Of a stretch of 22,721 bases of DNA, positions 7,196 through 13,642 are shown one piece after another (within the stretch, counting starts at the first letter, position 1; the number at the start of each line of letters is the position of its first letter). The notes beneath the pieces are model-generated. The model saw only the letters and a program-made list of their open reading frames with translations, was not told the DNA's origin and searched no databases. The position numbers were made by a program, and so were the translations under genes. The stretch is from DATFEN01 sp035691285. Lineage in GTDB: Bacteria; Acidobacteriota; Vicinamibacteria; Fen-336. The stretch covers positions 1-22,721 of the forward strand of contig DASSJI010000287.1 in the NCBI GenBank assembly GCA_035691285.1. The letters are read 5' to 3'.

Positions 7196-7663
7196 TTACG
7201 GGAGCGCGGCGGCGGGCTTCTCCTGTCGCGGGGACTCGACGCGGCCCATCTCGGTCTTGCCCTTGAACGAGGCGCCCTCGGCGATCACGATGCGCGGGGC
7301 GCGGATGTTGCCCGTCAGGCGGCCGGTCGCCTGGAGCTCGATCCGCTGCGTGGCGGTGCAATCGCCGACGACCTCGCCGCTCACGACCACGCTGGCGGCG
7401 TGCACGCTGGCCAGGACCCGCCCTCCCGGGGCGATCCGCAGCTCGCGGGAGATGCGCACCTGACCCTCGACGGTCCCTTCCACGACGACGTCGTCGTCAC
7501 CGGTGATGTCGCCCTTGAGGCGTGCGCGCGGGCCGATCACGCTGCTCCGGCTCGCGACCGGCGCCTGGGGTGCCGCAGGAGAGGGCGTCGGCGCGGTGGG
7601 CGCGACGAGCTTCTCGGGAATCGGCTCCGGCTGCTTCGACTCCGACTTTCCGAAGATGCCCAT
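7196..7663 (-). CDS. Bactofilin family cytoskeletal protein
   Basis: Bactofilins polymerise without nucleotide into membrane-associated filaments that position cell-wall and envelope enzymes. The 155-residue product has a short N-terminus (MGIFGKSESK), a Pro/Ala-rich linker (about 12-38) and a central beta-helix core (about 40-138). The core shows the regular hydrophobic/glycine repeat of the family (SVIGPRARLKGDITGDDDVVVEGTVEGQV, then GGRVLASVHAASVVVSGEVVGD, then GNIRAPRIVIAEGASFKG), followed by a charged tail. Length is typical. ATG 7663 is chosen because a strong GGAGGAGG precedes it and the residues upstream are encoded by the tRNA gene region. It begins 37 nt after the tRNA-Gly 3' end on the same strand and is followed by the aldehyde dehydrogenase. 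The specific bactofilin subtype is not assignable. Confidence 0.92.
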   Translation of the reverse strand: MGIFGKSESKQPEPIPEKLVAPTAPTPSPAAPQAPVASRSSVIGPRARLKGDITGDDDVVVEGTVEGQVRISRELRIAPGGRVLASVHAASVVVSGEVVGDCTATQRIELQATGRLTGNIRAPRIVIAEGASFKGKTEMGRVESPRQEKPAAALP

Positions 7664-7680
7664 GCCTCCTCCCTGCGGCG

Positions 7681-7692
7681 TCCGAGCTCGGA
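7681..7692. repeat. 12-bp perfect palindrome between tRNA-Gly and bactofilin
   Basis: The sequence TCCGAGCTCGGA is self-complementary and lies in the 37-nt spacer between the tRNA 3' end and the bactofilin Shine-Dalgarno. It could form a small stem in a tRNA-mRNA co-transcript or be a dimeric protein site. There is no T-run, so it is not a convincing terminator. Confidence 0.4.
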
Positions 7693-7700
7693 GCGGCGGA

Positions 7701-7776
7701 TGGAGCGGGCGACGGGGTTCGAACCCGCGACACCGAGCTTGGGAAGCTCGTACTCTACCAGCTGAGCTACGCCCGC
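7701..7776 (-). tRNA. tRNA-Gly (anticodon CCC)
   Basis: The minus strand folds into a complete 76-nt cloverleaf. The acceptor arms are GCGGGCG/CGCCCGC, the D arm GCTC/GAGT with loop AGCTGGTA, the anticodon stem CGAGC/GCTCG with loop TTCCCAA, a 5-nt variable loop, and the T arm GCGGG/CCCGT with loop TTCGAAC. Positions 34-36 read CCC, decoding GGG glycine codons. The discriminator is T and the 3' CCA is encoded in the DNA (7701-7703). A good sigma70-type promoter lies just upstream. No terminator separates it from the bactofilin gene. Confidence 0.97.
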
Positions 7777-7788
7777 CCGAGCCGAAAC

Positions 7789-7810
7789 GCCGCGATGATA
7801 GCATCGCGGC
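7789..7810. repeat. Perfect 9-bp inverted repeat over the tRNA-Gly promoter
   Basis: GCCGCGATG and CATCGCGGC arms flank an ATAG loop, 12 bp upstream of the tRNA 5' end. The minus-strand -10 hexamer TATCAT (7795-7800) lies inside it. It is a symmetrical protein-site candidate in the region between the tRNA operon and the plus-strand SGNH gene. An RNA hairpin is less likely, since most of it lies upstream of the predicted start. Confidence 0.6.
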
Positions 7811-7822
7811 GGTGCCGGTCAA
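7795..7822 (-). promoter_or_regulatory. Sigma70-type promoter for tRNA-Gly (and probably bactofilin-ALDH)
   Basis: On the minus strand TTGACC (7817-7822, 5 of 6 to TTGACA) is followed after 16 bp by TATCAT (7795-7800, 5 of 6 to TATAAT). The predicted start near 7788 gives a tRNA 5' leader of about 12 nt, typical of tRNA operons. Confidence 0.7.
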
Positions 7823-7828
7823 GGCGGC

Positions 7829-7857
7829 TTGACACGGGGCGGGAAGGCCTCCACAGT
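7829..7857 (+). promoter_or_regulatory. Possible divergent promoter for the SGNH-hydrolase-like gene
   Basis: A perfect TTGACA at 7829-7834 is followed after 17 bp by CACAGT (7852-7857), only 3 of 6 to the -10 consensus. The ATG at 7870 would lie only a few bases past the predicted start. The -35 is convincing but the -10 is weak. Confidence 0.4.
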
Positions 7858-7869
7858 GCCGCGGCCTTG

Positions 7870-9105
7870 ATGGCGGCATGGAAGTTCCGGCTCCGGGCGG
7901 CGGCGCGGAACCTGCTCCTCGTGAGCGCGAGCCTCACCCTGACGCTCGGCATGGGCGAGCTTGCGGCGCGCGTCCTGCGACGGGCGACGCCGGGCGGAAA
8001 GGAGGATCGGGCCACCCCACAGTACATGATGAAGGACCCCGTTCTCGGCTGGCGCAAGAAGCCGAGCGCCACGGCCGCCTACCGCAGGCGCGAATACTCC
8101 GTGGAGGTCCGGACGAACGCCCTGGGCATGCGCGATCCAGAGCGCGCGCGGACGCCCCCGCCCGGGACGCTGCGCCTGCTGGCGCTCGGGGACTCGTTCG
8201 TCGAGGGCTATTCGGTGGCGCTCGAGAGCACCCTGACCCAGGTGCTCGAGGGGCGGCTCAACTTGGAAGCCGGCTGCCCGGTGGAGGTCCTGAATGGAGG
8301 GACGGCCGCCTGGAGCACCGACCAGGAGTATCTCTACTACCGCGAAGAGGCCTGGGCGCTGGGCGCGAACGTGGTGATGCTGTTCCTCTACTACAACGAC
8401 ATCCTGGCGAACCTTCAGCCGGACTACTGGGGCCAGGGCAAGCCCGTCCTCGAGGAGCGCGACGGGAGGCTCGAGATCGCGCCGCGCCCGACGCCAAAGC
8501 CCGGCGCGCGGGCGGCCCGGGATGCCCGCGAAGAAGCCGGCGAAGCCGACGCTCCCGTGCCGCGGGCCTCCGGCCGCTCGGCGCTCCTCGACTTCGTGCG
8601 GGAGCGGCTGCTGCGGGGCCAGCCGCGGCTCTACCAGTCGCTCGCGAGAGCCGGCCTGTGGGCGCCCCTCGCGCCGGAGGCGCCGAAGACGGAGATGCGG
8701 ATCTACGAGGCCCGCCTCGCGCCGCTGCTCCAGGTGGCCTGGCAGCGGACGCTGCGGATCGTCGAGGGATTGCGGGACGAGGCCGAGGCGCGCGGGGCCC
8801 GCCTGGTCGTGATCTACGTGCCCGCCGCATTCGAGGTGGACGAACGCGCCTGGCAGCTCACCGAGCTCGCCTACGGGATGAGCGAGCCGGCGTGGCGGCG
8901 ATCCGCCCTGGCCGAGCGCCTCGTGAACGCGGGACGTCGCCGCGGGTTCGCCGTGCTGGACCTGACCGCCGCGCTGCGGGAGGCCGAGGGCGGCGGAGCG
9001 ACCTACTTCGTCCTGGATCACCACTGGACGCCGCTGGGCCACCAGGCGGCCGCCGGAGCGCTCGCGGCCTACCTGCGGGAAGGCGGATACGTCGTCTGTC
9101 CGTGA
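7870..9105 (+). CDS. Membrane-anchored SGNH/GDSL-hydrolase-like protein
   Basis: The 411-residue product has a basic N-terminus and one hydrophobic segment (about 14-29, LLLVSASLTLTLGMG), so it is probably anchored in the inner membrane with the catalytic part outside. Block I is ALGDSFVEGY with nucleophile Ser109. Block II is NGGTAAWSTDQEYLYY (about 142-157). Block III is YYND (174-177), replacing the usual GxND. Block V is LDHHWTPLGH with Asp383 and His385. These support an SGNH fold acting as an esterase or O-acetyltransferase partner on glycans. The exact substrate is unknown. A low-complexity insert (about 200-240, KPGARAARDAREEAGEAD) separates blocks III and V. ATG 7870 is chosen because it directly precedes the membrane segment; no Shine-Dalgarno is visible. 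Neighbouring genes make nucleotide sugars, which fits a surface-polysaccharide role. Confidence 0.83.
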   Translation: MAAWKFRLRAAARNLLLVSASLTLTLGMGELAARVLRRATPGGKEDRATPQYMMKDPVLGWRKKPSATAAYRRREYSVEVRTNALGMRDPERARTPPPGTLRLLALGDSFVEGYSVALESTLTQVLEGRLNLEAGCPVEVLNGGTAAWSTDQEYLYYREEAWALGANVVMLFLYYNDILANLQPDYWGQGKPVLEERDGRLEIAPRPTPKPGARAARDAREEAGEADAPVPRASGRSALLDFVRERLLRGQPRLYQSLARAGLWAPLAPEAPKTEMRIYEARLAPLLQVAWQRTLRIVEGLRDEAEARGARLVVIYVPAAFEVDERAWQLTELAYGMSEPAWRRSALAERLVNAGRRRGFAVLDLTAALREAEGGGATYFVLDHHWTPLGHQAAAGALAAYLREGGYVVCP

Positions 9106-9114
9106 GCGCCGAGC

Positions 9115-10461
9115 CTAGCCGCGGATGATGCCCAGCACCTCGTCGCGCCGGCGCTCCATCTCGGCGGCCGAGTAGGCCTCGAGATTCAGACGCAGCAACG
9201 GCTCGGTGTTGGAAGGCCGCACGTTGAAATGCCAGTCGTCGAAGTCCACGGACAGCCCGTCCAGCCGGGAGACGCGGCCTGCCCGGTAGCGCTCCTCGAG
9301 TCGGGCCAGGGCCGCACCCACGTCGGACACCTTCGAGTTGATCTCTCCTGAGATGTGATACCGCTCCCGCAGCGGCTCGAGGATCTCGCTGAGCTTGCGG
9401 CCTGCGACGCCCAGGTACTCCAGCATGAGGAGCGCCGGGATCATCCCGTTGTCCGCGAACCAGTTCTCGCGGAAGTAGAAGTGGCCGGAAACCTCGCCGC
9501 CGAAGGCGGCCGCCTCGTCGCGCATCCGGCGCTTGATGAAGGCGTGGCCGACGCGGTGCATCACCGCGTGGCCTCCCGCGGCTCCGATGCGGTCGGGCAC
9601 GGCCCGCGAGGCGCGCACGTCGTAGACGATCTTCGCCCCCTCTTCCTTCCGGCAGAAGGACTCGCCCAGCAGCGCCGTCACGAAGTCGCCGGGAACGAAG
9701 CGGCCGGTGTCGTCGATGAAGAAGCAGCGGTCGGCGTCGCCGTCCCAGGCGATGCCCAGGTCGGCGCGCTCCGTCACCACCCGCTCCATGATCTCCCGCC
9801 GGTTCTCCTCGACGAGCGGGTCCGCCGGATGGTTCGGGAACGTTCCGTCCACGTCGAAGTACATGCGGACCTGCTCCAGCGGCAGATGGCGCAGGATCGC
9901 CTCGGCGCCGACTGCGCCCATCCCGTTGCCCGTGTCGAGGACGACCTTCAGGGGACGCACCTTCGCGGGCTCGATGAACGACAGGCAGTGGCGGGCGTAG
10001 TCGTCGCTGATCGATGCCCGGAGCGGGGCGGGCCCCGGCGCAGGGGGCGTGTCCGCGTACCGGCCGGCGACGACAGCCTCCTTGATCTCCTTGATGCCGG
10101 CGTCGCCGGACAGCGCGAGCGCGCCGCGGCGCACCATCTTGATCCCGTTCCACTCCTTCGGATTGTGGGAAGCCGTGACGATCGCGCCGCCGTCCAGGTC
10201 GTTGCGGGCGGCGTAGAAGTACATCATGTCCGTGCCGACGACGCCGATGTCGGTGACCTCGCAGCCCTGGCTCGCCGCTCCGCGGATGAAGGCGTCCGAC
10301 AGCTCCGGAGAGGACAGCCTGGCGTCGCGGCCGACCACGATGCGGCGGGCGCCGAGGTAGTCCACGAAGGCGCGGCCGATCCGACGCGCCAGCTCGGCGT
10401 GGAGCTGGCTGGGGTAGAGGCCGCGCACGTCGTAGGCCTTGAAGATGGAGGCGTCGATCAT
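9115..10461 (-). CDS. Phosphomannomutase/phosphoglucomutase
   Basis: This 448-residue alpha-D-phosphohexomutase interconverts hexose-6-phosphate and hexose-1-phosphate through a phosphoserine, feeding nucleotide-sugar synthesis. The N-terminus IFKAYDVRGLYP is typical. The active-site loop TASHNP lies at 96-101 with the phosphorylated Ser98, the metal loop DGDADR at 240-245, the sugar-specificity loop GGEVSGHFYF at 321-330, and the phosphate-binding loop RPSNTEP at 415-421. GEVSGHFYF with E and S is the form seen in dual-specificity PMM/PGM enzymes such as AlgC, so both mannose and glucose phosphates are likely substrates. Shine-Dalgarno GAGGG precedes the ATG by a few bases. It begins 7 nt after the nucleotidylyltransferase stop, forming a two-gene operon. 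It converges on the SGNH gene with only 9 bp between stops. Confidence 0.95.
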   Translation of the reverse strand: MIDASIFKAYDVRGLYPSQLHAELARRIGRAFVDYLGARRIVVGRDARLSSPELSDAFIRGAASQGCEVTDIGVVGTDMMYFYAARNDLDGGAIVTASHNPKEWNGIKMVRRGALALSGDAGIKEIKEAVVAGRYADTPPAPGPAPLRASISDDYARHCLSFIEPAKVRPLKVVLDTGNGMGAVGAEAILRHLPLEQVRMYFDVDGTFPNHPADPLVEENRREIMERVVTERADLGIAWDGDADRCFFIDDTGRFVPGDFVTALLGESFCRKEEGAKIVYDVRASRAVPDRIGAAGGHAVMHRVGHAFIKRRMRDEAAAFGGEVSGHFYFRENWFADNGMIPALLMLEYLGVAGRKLSEILEPLRERYHISGEINSKVSDVGAALARLEERYRAGRVSRLDGLSVDFDDWHFNVRPSNTEPLLRLNLEAYSAAEMERRRDEVLGIIRG

Positions 10462-10468
10462 CGTTCCC

Positions 10469-11521
10469 TCACCGTGTGCGGGAATACTCCGTGACGGCGG
10501 TGCCCGCGCCCAGGCACGCGCCGGGCCCGACCGAGGCGTGGCGCCCGACCTTCACGTCGGGTCCGAGCAGGGCGCCTTCGACCGACGCGCCTTCCGCCAG
10601 CGACACGCCGGCCCAGAGAACGCTGTCGGCGACGCGGGCGCCGGACGCGAGCGTGACAGCGTCGACGAGGACCGATCCGTGCCCGAGCGTCGCTCCGGCC
10701 GCGACGCGGCAGCGGGGCCCCACGTAGAAGGGTCCCTCGAGGTGCGCCGCCGGATCGAGGCTCGCCGACGGGTGAACGTGGCCGCCCCCATGGGGCGCCG
10801 CGTCGAGGGCGACAGGGAAGCGCCTCTCGAGGATGTCGCGATGCACCTGCAGGTACTTCTCCGGCGTGCCGACGTCGATCCAATAGCCGCGGTGGACGTG
10901 GCACATGACGCGGTCGCCGCGGGCGATCAGGCTCGGAAAGAAGCCCCGCTCGATCGAGTGGTTCACCGCGGGCGGGATCAGTTCGAGCGGCGCGGTCTCG
11001 AGGACGTAGATGCCGGCGTTGATGTTGTTGGTCGTGATCTGGGCGGGATCGGGCTTCTCGATGAAGCGCGTGACGCGGCCCGTGGCGTCGGCCTCGACGA
11101 GGCCGAACGCCGCCGGGTTCGGCACGGGCGCCAGCACGATGGTGGCGGACGCCCCTGAACGCTCGTGAAGGTCGAGCACGGCGCGCAGGTCGACGTCCGT
11201 CAAGATGTCGCCGTTGAACACGATGGTGCGGGCGTCGAGGAAGCGCTCGGCGTTCTTGACCGCTCCGCCCGTCCCGAGGGGCGTGTCCTCGACCGCATAG
11301 ACGATGGTTTGACTCCCGCTGCCGTGGCCGAACACGCGCTGGACGCGCTCGGGCCTGTAGGCGACCGAGAACACGATCTCCCGCACGCCGACCGTGGCGA
11401 GAAGGTCGAGCTGATGTTGGAGCAGGGGTCGGTCGACGACGGGGACGACCGGCTTGGGGGTGGCGAGGGTGAGGGGTCGGAGTCGCGTCCCCTCTCCGCC
11501 CGCCAGGATCACGGCCTTCAT
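10469..11521 (-). CDS. Sugar-1-phosphate nucleotidylyltransferase (NDP-sugar pyrophosphorylase, mannose-1-P guanylyltransferase-like)
   Basis: The 350-residue enzyme condenses an NTP with a sugar-1-phosphate. The N-terminal Rossmann-like domain starts MKAVILAGGEGTRLRPLT (the GGxGTRLxPLT nucleotide-binding signature) with TPKPVVPVVDRPLL. It continues with EDTPLGTGGAVKNAE, the metal-binding FNGDILTDVD, FIEKPD and YWIDVGTPEKYLQVH. From about residue 248 the C-terminus is a left-handed beta-helix of hexapeptide repeats (VHPSASLDPAAHLEGPFYVG, then VGPGACLGAGTAV). This two-domain form occurs in GDP-mannose and glucose-1-P pyrophosphorylases; pairing with a phosphomannomutase favours GDP-mannose. 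The ATG has no Shine-Dalgarno and a TATGAT box lies 11 nt before it, suggesting a near-leaderless mRNA. It diverges from the nucleotide-sugar dehydrogenase. Confidence 0.93.
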   Translation of the reverse strand: MKAVILAGGEGTRLRPLTLATPKPVVPVVDRPLLQHQLDLLATVGVREIVFSVAYRPERVQRVFGHGSGSQTIVYAVEDTPLGTGGAVKNAERFLDARTIVFNGDILTDVDLRAVLDLHERSGASATIVLAPVPNPAAFGLVEADATGRVTRFIEKPDPAQITTNNINAGIYVLETAPLELIPPAVNHSIERGFFPSLIARGDRVMCHVHRGYWIDVGTPEKYLQVHRDILERRFPVALDAAPHGGGHVHPSASLDPAAHLEGPFYVGPRCRVAAGATLGHGSVLVDAVTLASGARVADSVLWAGVSLAEGASVEGALLGPDVKVGRHASVGPGACLGAGTAVTEYSRTR

Positions 11522-11532
11522 TCGGGCCGGCG

Positions 11533-11538
11533 ATCATA
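11533..11538 (-). promoter_or_regulatory. -10 box of the nucleotidylyltransferase operon
   Basis: On the minus strand the hexamer is TATGAT (5 of 6 to consensus), ending 11 nt before the ATG at 11521. No clear -35 is seen at the usual distance. The predicted start near 11526 leaves only about 5 nt of leader. Confidence 0.5.
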
Positions 11539-11622
11539 GCACCGGGCTGGACAGGGCGGCGGGTTGGCCCGGGGCGAGTCCTGTATCTATCGGAAGGGAA
11601 ACCACTTGGGAAGAACTTACAA

Positions 11623-11651
11623 TTGACGATGAACGCGCGCTGCCGTAACAT
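11623..11651 (+). promoter_or_regulatory. Sigma70-type promoter of the nucleotide-sugar dehydrogenase-pgsA operon
   Basis: TTGACG (11623-11628, 5 of 6) and TAACAT (11646-11651, 4 of 6) are separated by exactly 17 bp. The -10 ends 9 nt before the ATG at 11661, so transcription would start at or within about 3 nt of the start codon. No Shine-Dalgarno is present, consistent with a leaderless transcript. The flanking DNA is distinctly more A+T-rich than the genes. Confidence 0.65.
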
Positions 11652-11660
11652 GATCGATTC

Positions 11661-13004
11661 ATGAGCAACGGCCAGACGGCGATCCTGGAGGCGCCGCAGG
11701 CGGGCGTGGGCGCCGAGCTGATGGCGCGGATCGAGGCAGGCACGGCCCGCGTGGGCACGATCGGCCTCGGGTACGTGGGCCTGCCCCTCTCGGTCGAGTT
11801 CGCCACGGCCGGCCTCTCGGTCGTCGGTTTCGACCTCGCGGCCGAGAAGGTCTCCGCCCTCAACCGCGGCGAATCCTACGTCGGCGACATCCCGTCGTCC
11901 CGGCTTCGGCCGCTGGTCGAGGCCGGTCGGATCCAGGCGAGCACGGACTTCGCCCGGCTTCCCGAATGCGACGCCGTCATCATCTGCGTCCCCACGCCGC
12001 TCGGGAAGACCAAGGACCCGGACCTGTCGATGGTCGTGGAGGCGACCGAGTCGATCGCCGCGCGGCTGCGGCCCGGGCAGCTCGTCGTGCTCGAGAGCAC
12101 GACCTATCCGGGCACGACCGAAGAGCTCATCCTGCCGCGGCTCGCCGCCCGGGGGCTGAAGGTGGGGGAGGACTTCTTCCTCGCATTCTCGCCCGAGCGG
12201 GTGGACCCGGGGAACCCTCGCTTCAACACGCGCAACACGCCCAAGATCATCGGCGGCATGACCCCGCGCTGCGCCGCGGTGGCCCGAAACCTCTACCGGC
12301 GGGCAGTGGACACGGTGATCCCGGTTTCTTCGCCACAGGCCGCGGAAATGGTGAAGCTGCTCGAGAACACGTTCCGGAGCGTCAACATCGCGCTCGTCAA
12401 CGAGGTGGCGCTGATGTGCGACCGGCTGGGGGTGGACGTCTGGGAGGTGATCGACGCGGCCGCCAGCAAGCCGTTCGGATTCATGCCCTTCTATCCGGGG
12501 CCCGGCCTGGGGGGCCACTGCATTCCGATCGACCCGTTCTACTTGTCCTGGAAGCTCAAGACGCTGAACTACCGGGCGCGTTTCATCGAGCTGGCCGGAG
12601 AGGTCAACTCCGAGATGCCCGAGTACGTGTGCGAGCGGGTCGCGGACGCGCTCAACGAGCGGGAGCGCAGCGTGAAGGGCAGCCGGGTGCTCGTGCTGGG
12701 CATCGCGTACAAGAAGGACGTGGAGGACGTGCGCGAATCGCCCGGCCTCGACATCCTGAAGCTGCTGGAGAGCCGCGGCGCCCTCGTGTCGTACAACGAC
12801 CCCTACGTGCCGACCCTGGCGCTCGACGGCCACGTGCTCCGGTCGGAGGAACTGCTGCCGGCGGTGCGGCAGGCGGACATGGTGGTGATCGTGACGGACC
12901 ACTCGGTCTACCGCTACGACGAGATCGTCGCCCAGGCGCGGCTTGTTCTCGACACGCGCAACGCGACGCGGGGCATCGTCTCGCCGAACGTGCTGAAGCT
13001 CTAA
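11661..13004 (+). CDS. UDP-N-acetylglucosamine/glucose 6-dehydrogenase family protein (WbpA-like)
   Basis: The 447-residue enzyme performs NAD+-dependent, four-electron oxidation of a UDP-sugar at C6 to a uronic acid for surface polysaccharide. The Rossmann motif GTIGLGYVGLPLSVEF begins at about 32. CVPTPLGKTKDPDLS, VLESTTYPGTTEE and FSPERVDPGNPRF (177-189) follow. EMVKLLENTFRSVNIALVNE carries Lys232, and GPGLGGHCIPIDPFYLSWK carries catalytic Cys287. The C-terminal UDP-binding domain includes VLGIAYKKDVEDVRESP. The SPERVDPGN and HCIPIDPFYLSWK forms resemble UDP-GlcNAc dehydrogenases (WbpA) more than UDP-glucose dehydrogenases, but specificity is inferred. The first ~30 residues precede the fold. 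ATG 11661 fits a promoter 9 nt upstream; an alternative start is Met21. pgsA follows after 10 nt. Confidence 0.94.
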   Translation: MSNGQTAILEAPQAGVGAELMARIEAGTARVGTIGLGYVGLPLSVEFATAGLSVVGFDLAAEKVSALNRGESYVGDIPSSRLRPLVEAGRIQASTDFARLPECDAVIICVPTPLGKTKDPDLSMVVEATESIAARLRPGQLVVLESTTYPGTTEELILPRLAARGLKVGEDFFLAFSPERVDPGNPRFNTRNTPKIIGGMTPRCAAVARNLYRRAVDTVIPVSSPQAAEMVKLLENTFRSVNIALVNEVALMCDRLGVDVWEVIDAAASKPFGFMPFYPGPGLGGHCIPIDPFYLSWKLKTLNYRARFIELAGEVNSEMPEYVCERVADALNERERSVKGSRVLVLGIAYKKDVEDVRESPGLDILKLLESRGALVSYNDPYVPTLALDGHVLRSEELLPAVRQADMVVIVTDHSVYRYDEIVAQARLVLDTRNATRGIVSPNVLKL

Positions 13005-13014
13005 GGTCGAAAGG

Positions 13015-13587
13015 GTGAACCTACCCAACGCCCTGACCCTGCTCCGCATCTTCCTGGTGCCCGTGCTCGTGGTGCTGCTGCTCACGCGCACGGAGCACGG
13101 ACTGTTCCTCGGAGCGGCGGTCTTCGGCCTGGGGGCCCTGACCGATTACCTCGACGGCTACTTCGCCCGCAAGCGGAATCAGGTCACGCGCCTCGGGATC
13201 CTGCTCGACCCGATCGCGGACAAGCTGCTGACGGCGGCGGCCTTCATCGCGCTGGTGGAGATGGACGCCGTGCCGGCCTGGATGGCGATGATCATCATCG
13301 GGCGCGAGTTCGCGGTCACCGGGCTGCGCAACGTGGCCGCGGGACGGGGCGTGCTGATACCCGCGTCGGCCCTGGGGAAGGGCAAGATGGTGTCGCAGGT
13401 GGTGGCGATCTTCCTGCTGCTCTTCGCCGTTCGCTGGCCCGTTGTGCGGCCGGTCGCGGTGCTGGCGCTGTGGGTGGTCGTGGTGATCGCGGTCGCGTCG
13501 GCGCTGGACTACTTCCGTCGCTTCTGGCGGACGGTCTCCCGGGCGCCAGCGCGGCCGGAGGACCCGGGCCTGCCGGGAGCTGCATAG
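13015..13587 (+). CDS. pgsA: CDP-diacylglycerol-glycerol-3-phosphate 3-phosphatidyltransferase
   Basis: PgsA makes phosphatidylglycerophosphate, the first committed step to phosphatidylglycerol and cardiolipin, in the inner membrane. The 190-residue product starts MNLPNALTLLRIFLVPVLV, typical of PgsA. It carries the CDP-alcohol phosphotransferase motif with Asp44, Asp47, Gly48, Ala51, Arg52, Gly61, Asp65 and Asp69 (TDYLDGYFAR then GILLDPIADK). Several hydrophobic helices follow, including FIALVEMDAVPAWMAMIII and VAVLALWVVVVIAVASAL. REFAVTGLR is also a PgsA hallmark. The GTG start lies 10 nt after the dehydrogenase stop, with AAGG overlapping that stop as a weak Shine-Dalgarno. A hairpin terminator follows within 10 bp of the stop codon. 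Confidence 0.94.
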   Translation: MNLPNALTLLRIFLVPVLVVLLLTRTEHGLFLGAAVFGLGALTDYLDGYFARKRNQVTRLGILLDPIADKLLTAAAFIALVEMDAVPAWMAMIIIGREFAVTGLRNVAAGRGVLIPASALGKGKMVSQVVAIFLLLFAVRWPVVRPVAVLALWVVVVIAVASALDYFRRFWRTVSRAPARPEDPGLPGAA

Positions 13588-13593
13588 AAAGGC

Positions 13594-13619
13594 GAAGGCC
13601 CGGGCGAAGCCGGGCCTTC
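13594..13619. terminator. Bidirectional hairpin terminator between pgsA and the LysM gene
   Basis: GAAGGCCCGG and CCGGGCCTTC arms form a perfect 10-bp stem around a 6-nt GCGAAG loop, in the 55-bp space between two convergent stop codons. A/T pairs at the base of the stem read A on one side and T on the other, as in bidirectional terminators. There is no long T-run, so efficiency is uncertain. Confidence 0.7.
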
Positions 13620-13642
13620 CGGACGAACGAGCGGGAAGCGAG

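Noticed and set aside
7664..7879. Upstream extension of the bactofilin frame
   Set aside because: It translates through the tRNA-Gly gene and its promoter; a strong Shine-Dalgarno marks ATG 7663.
10458..13091. Long minus-strand frame across the divergent nucleotide-sugar genes
   Set aside because: It crosses a real intergenic promoter region and lies antisense to the dehydrogenase. The product is Arg/Pro/His-rich, with no domain. High GC makes stop codons rare.
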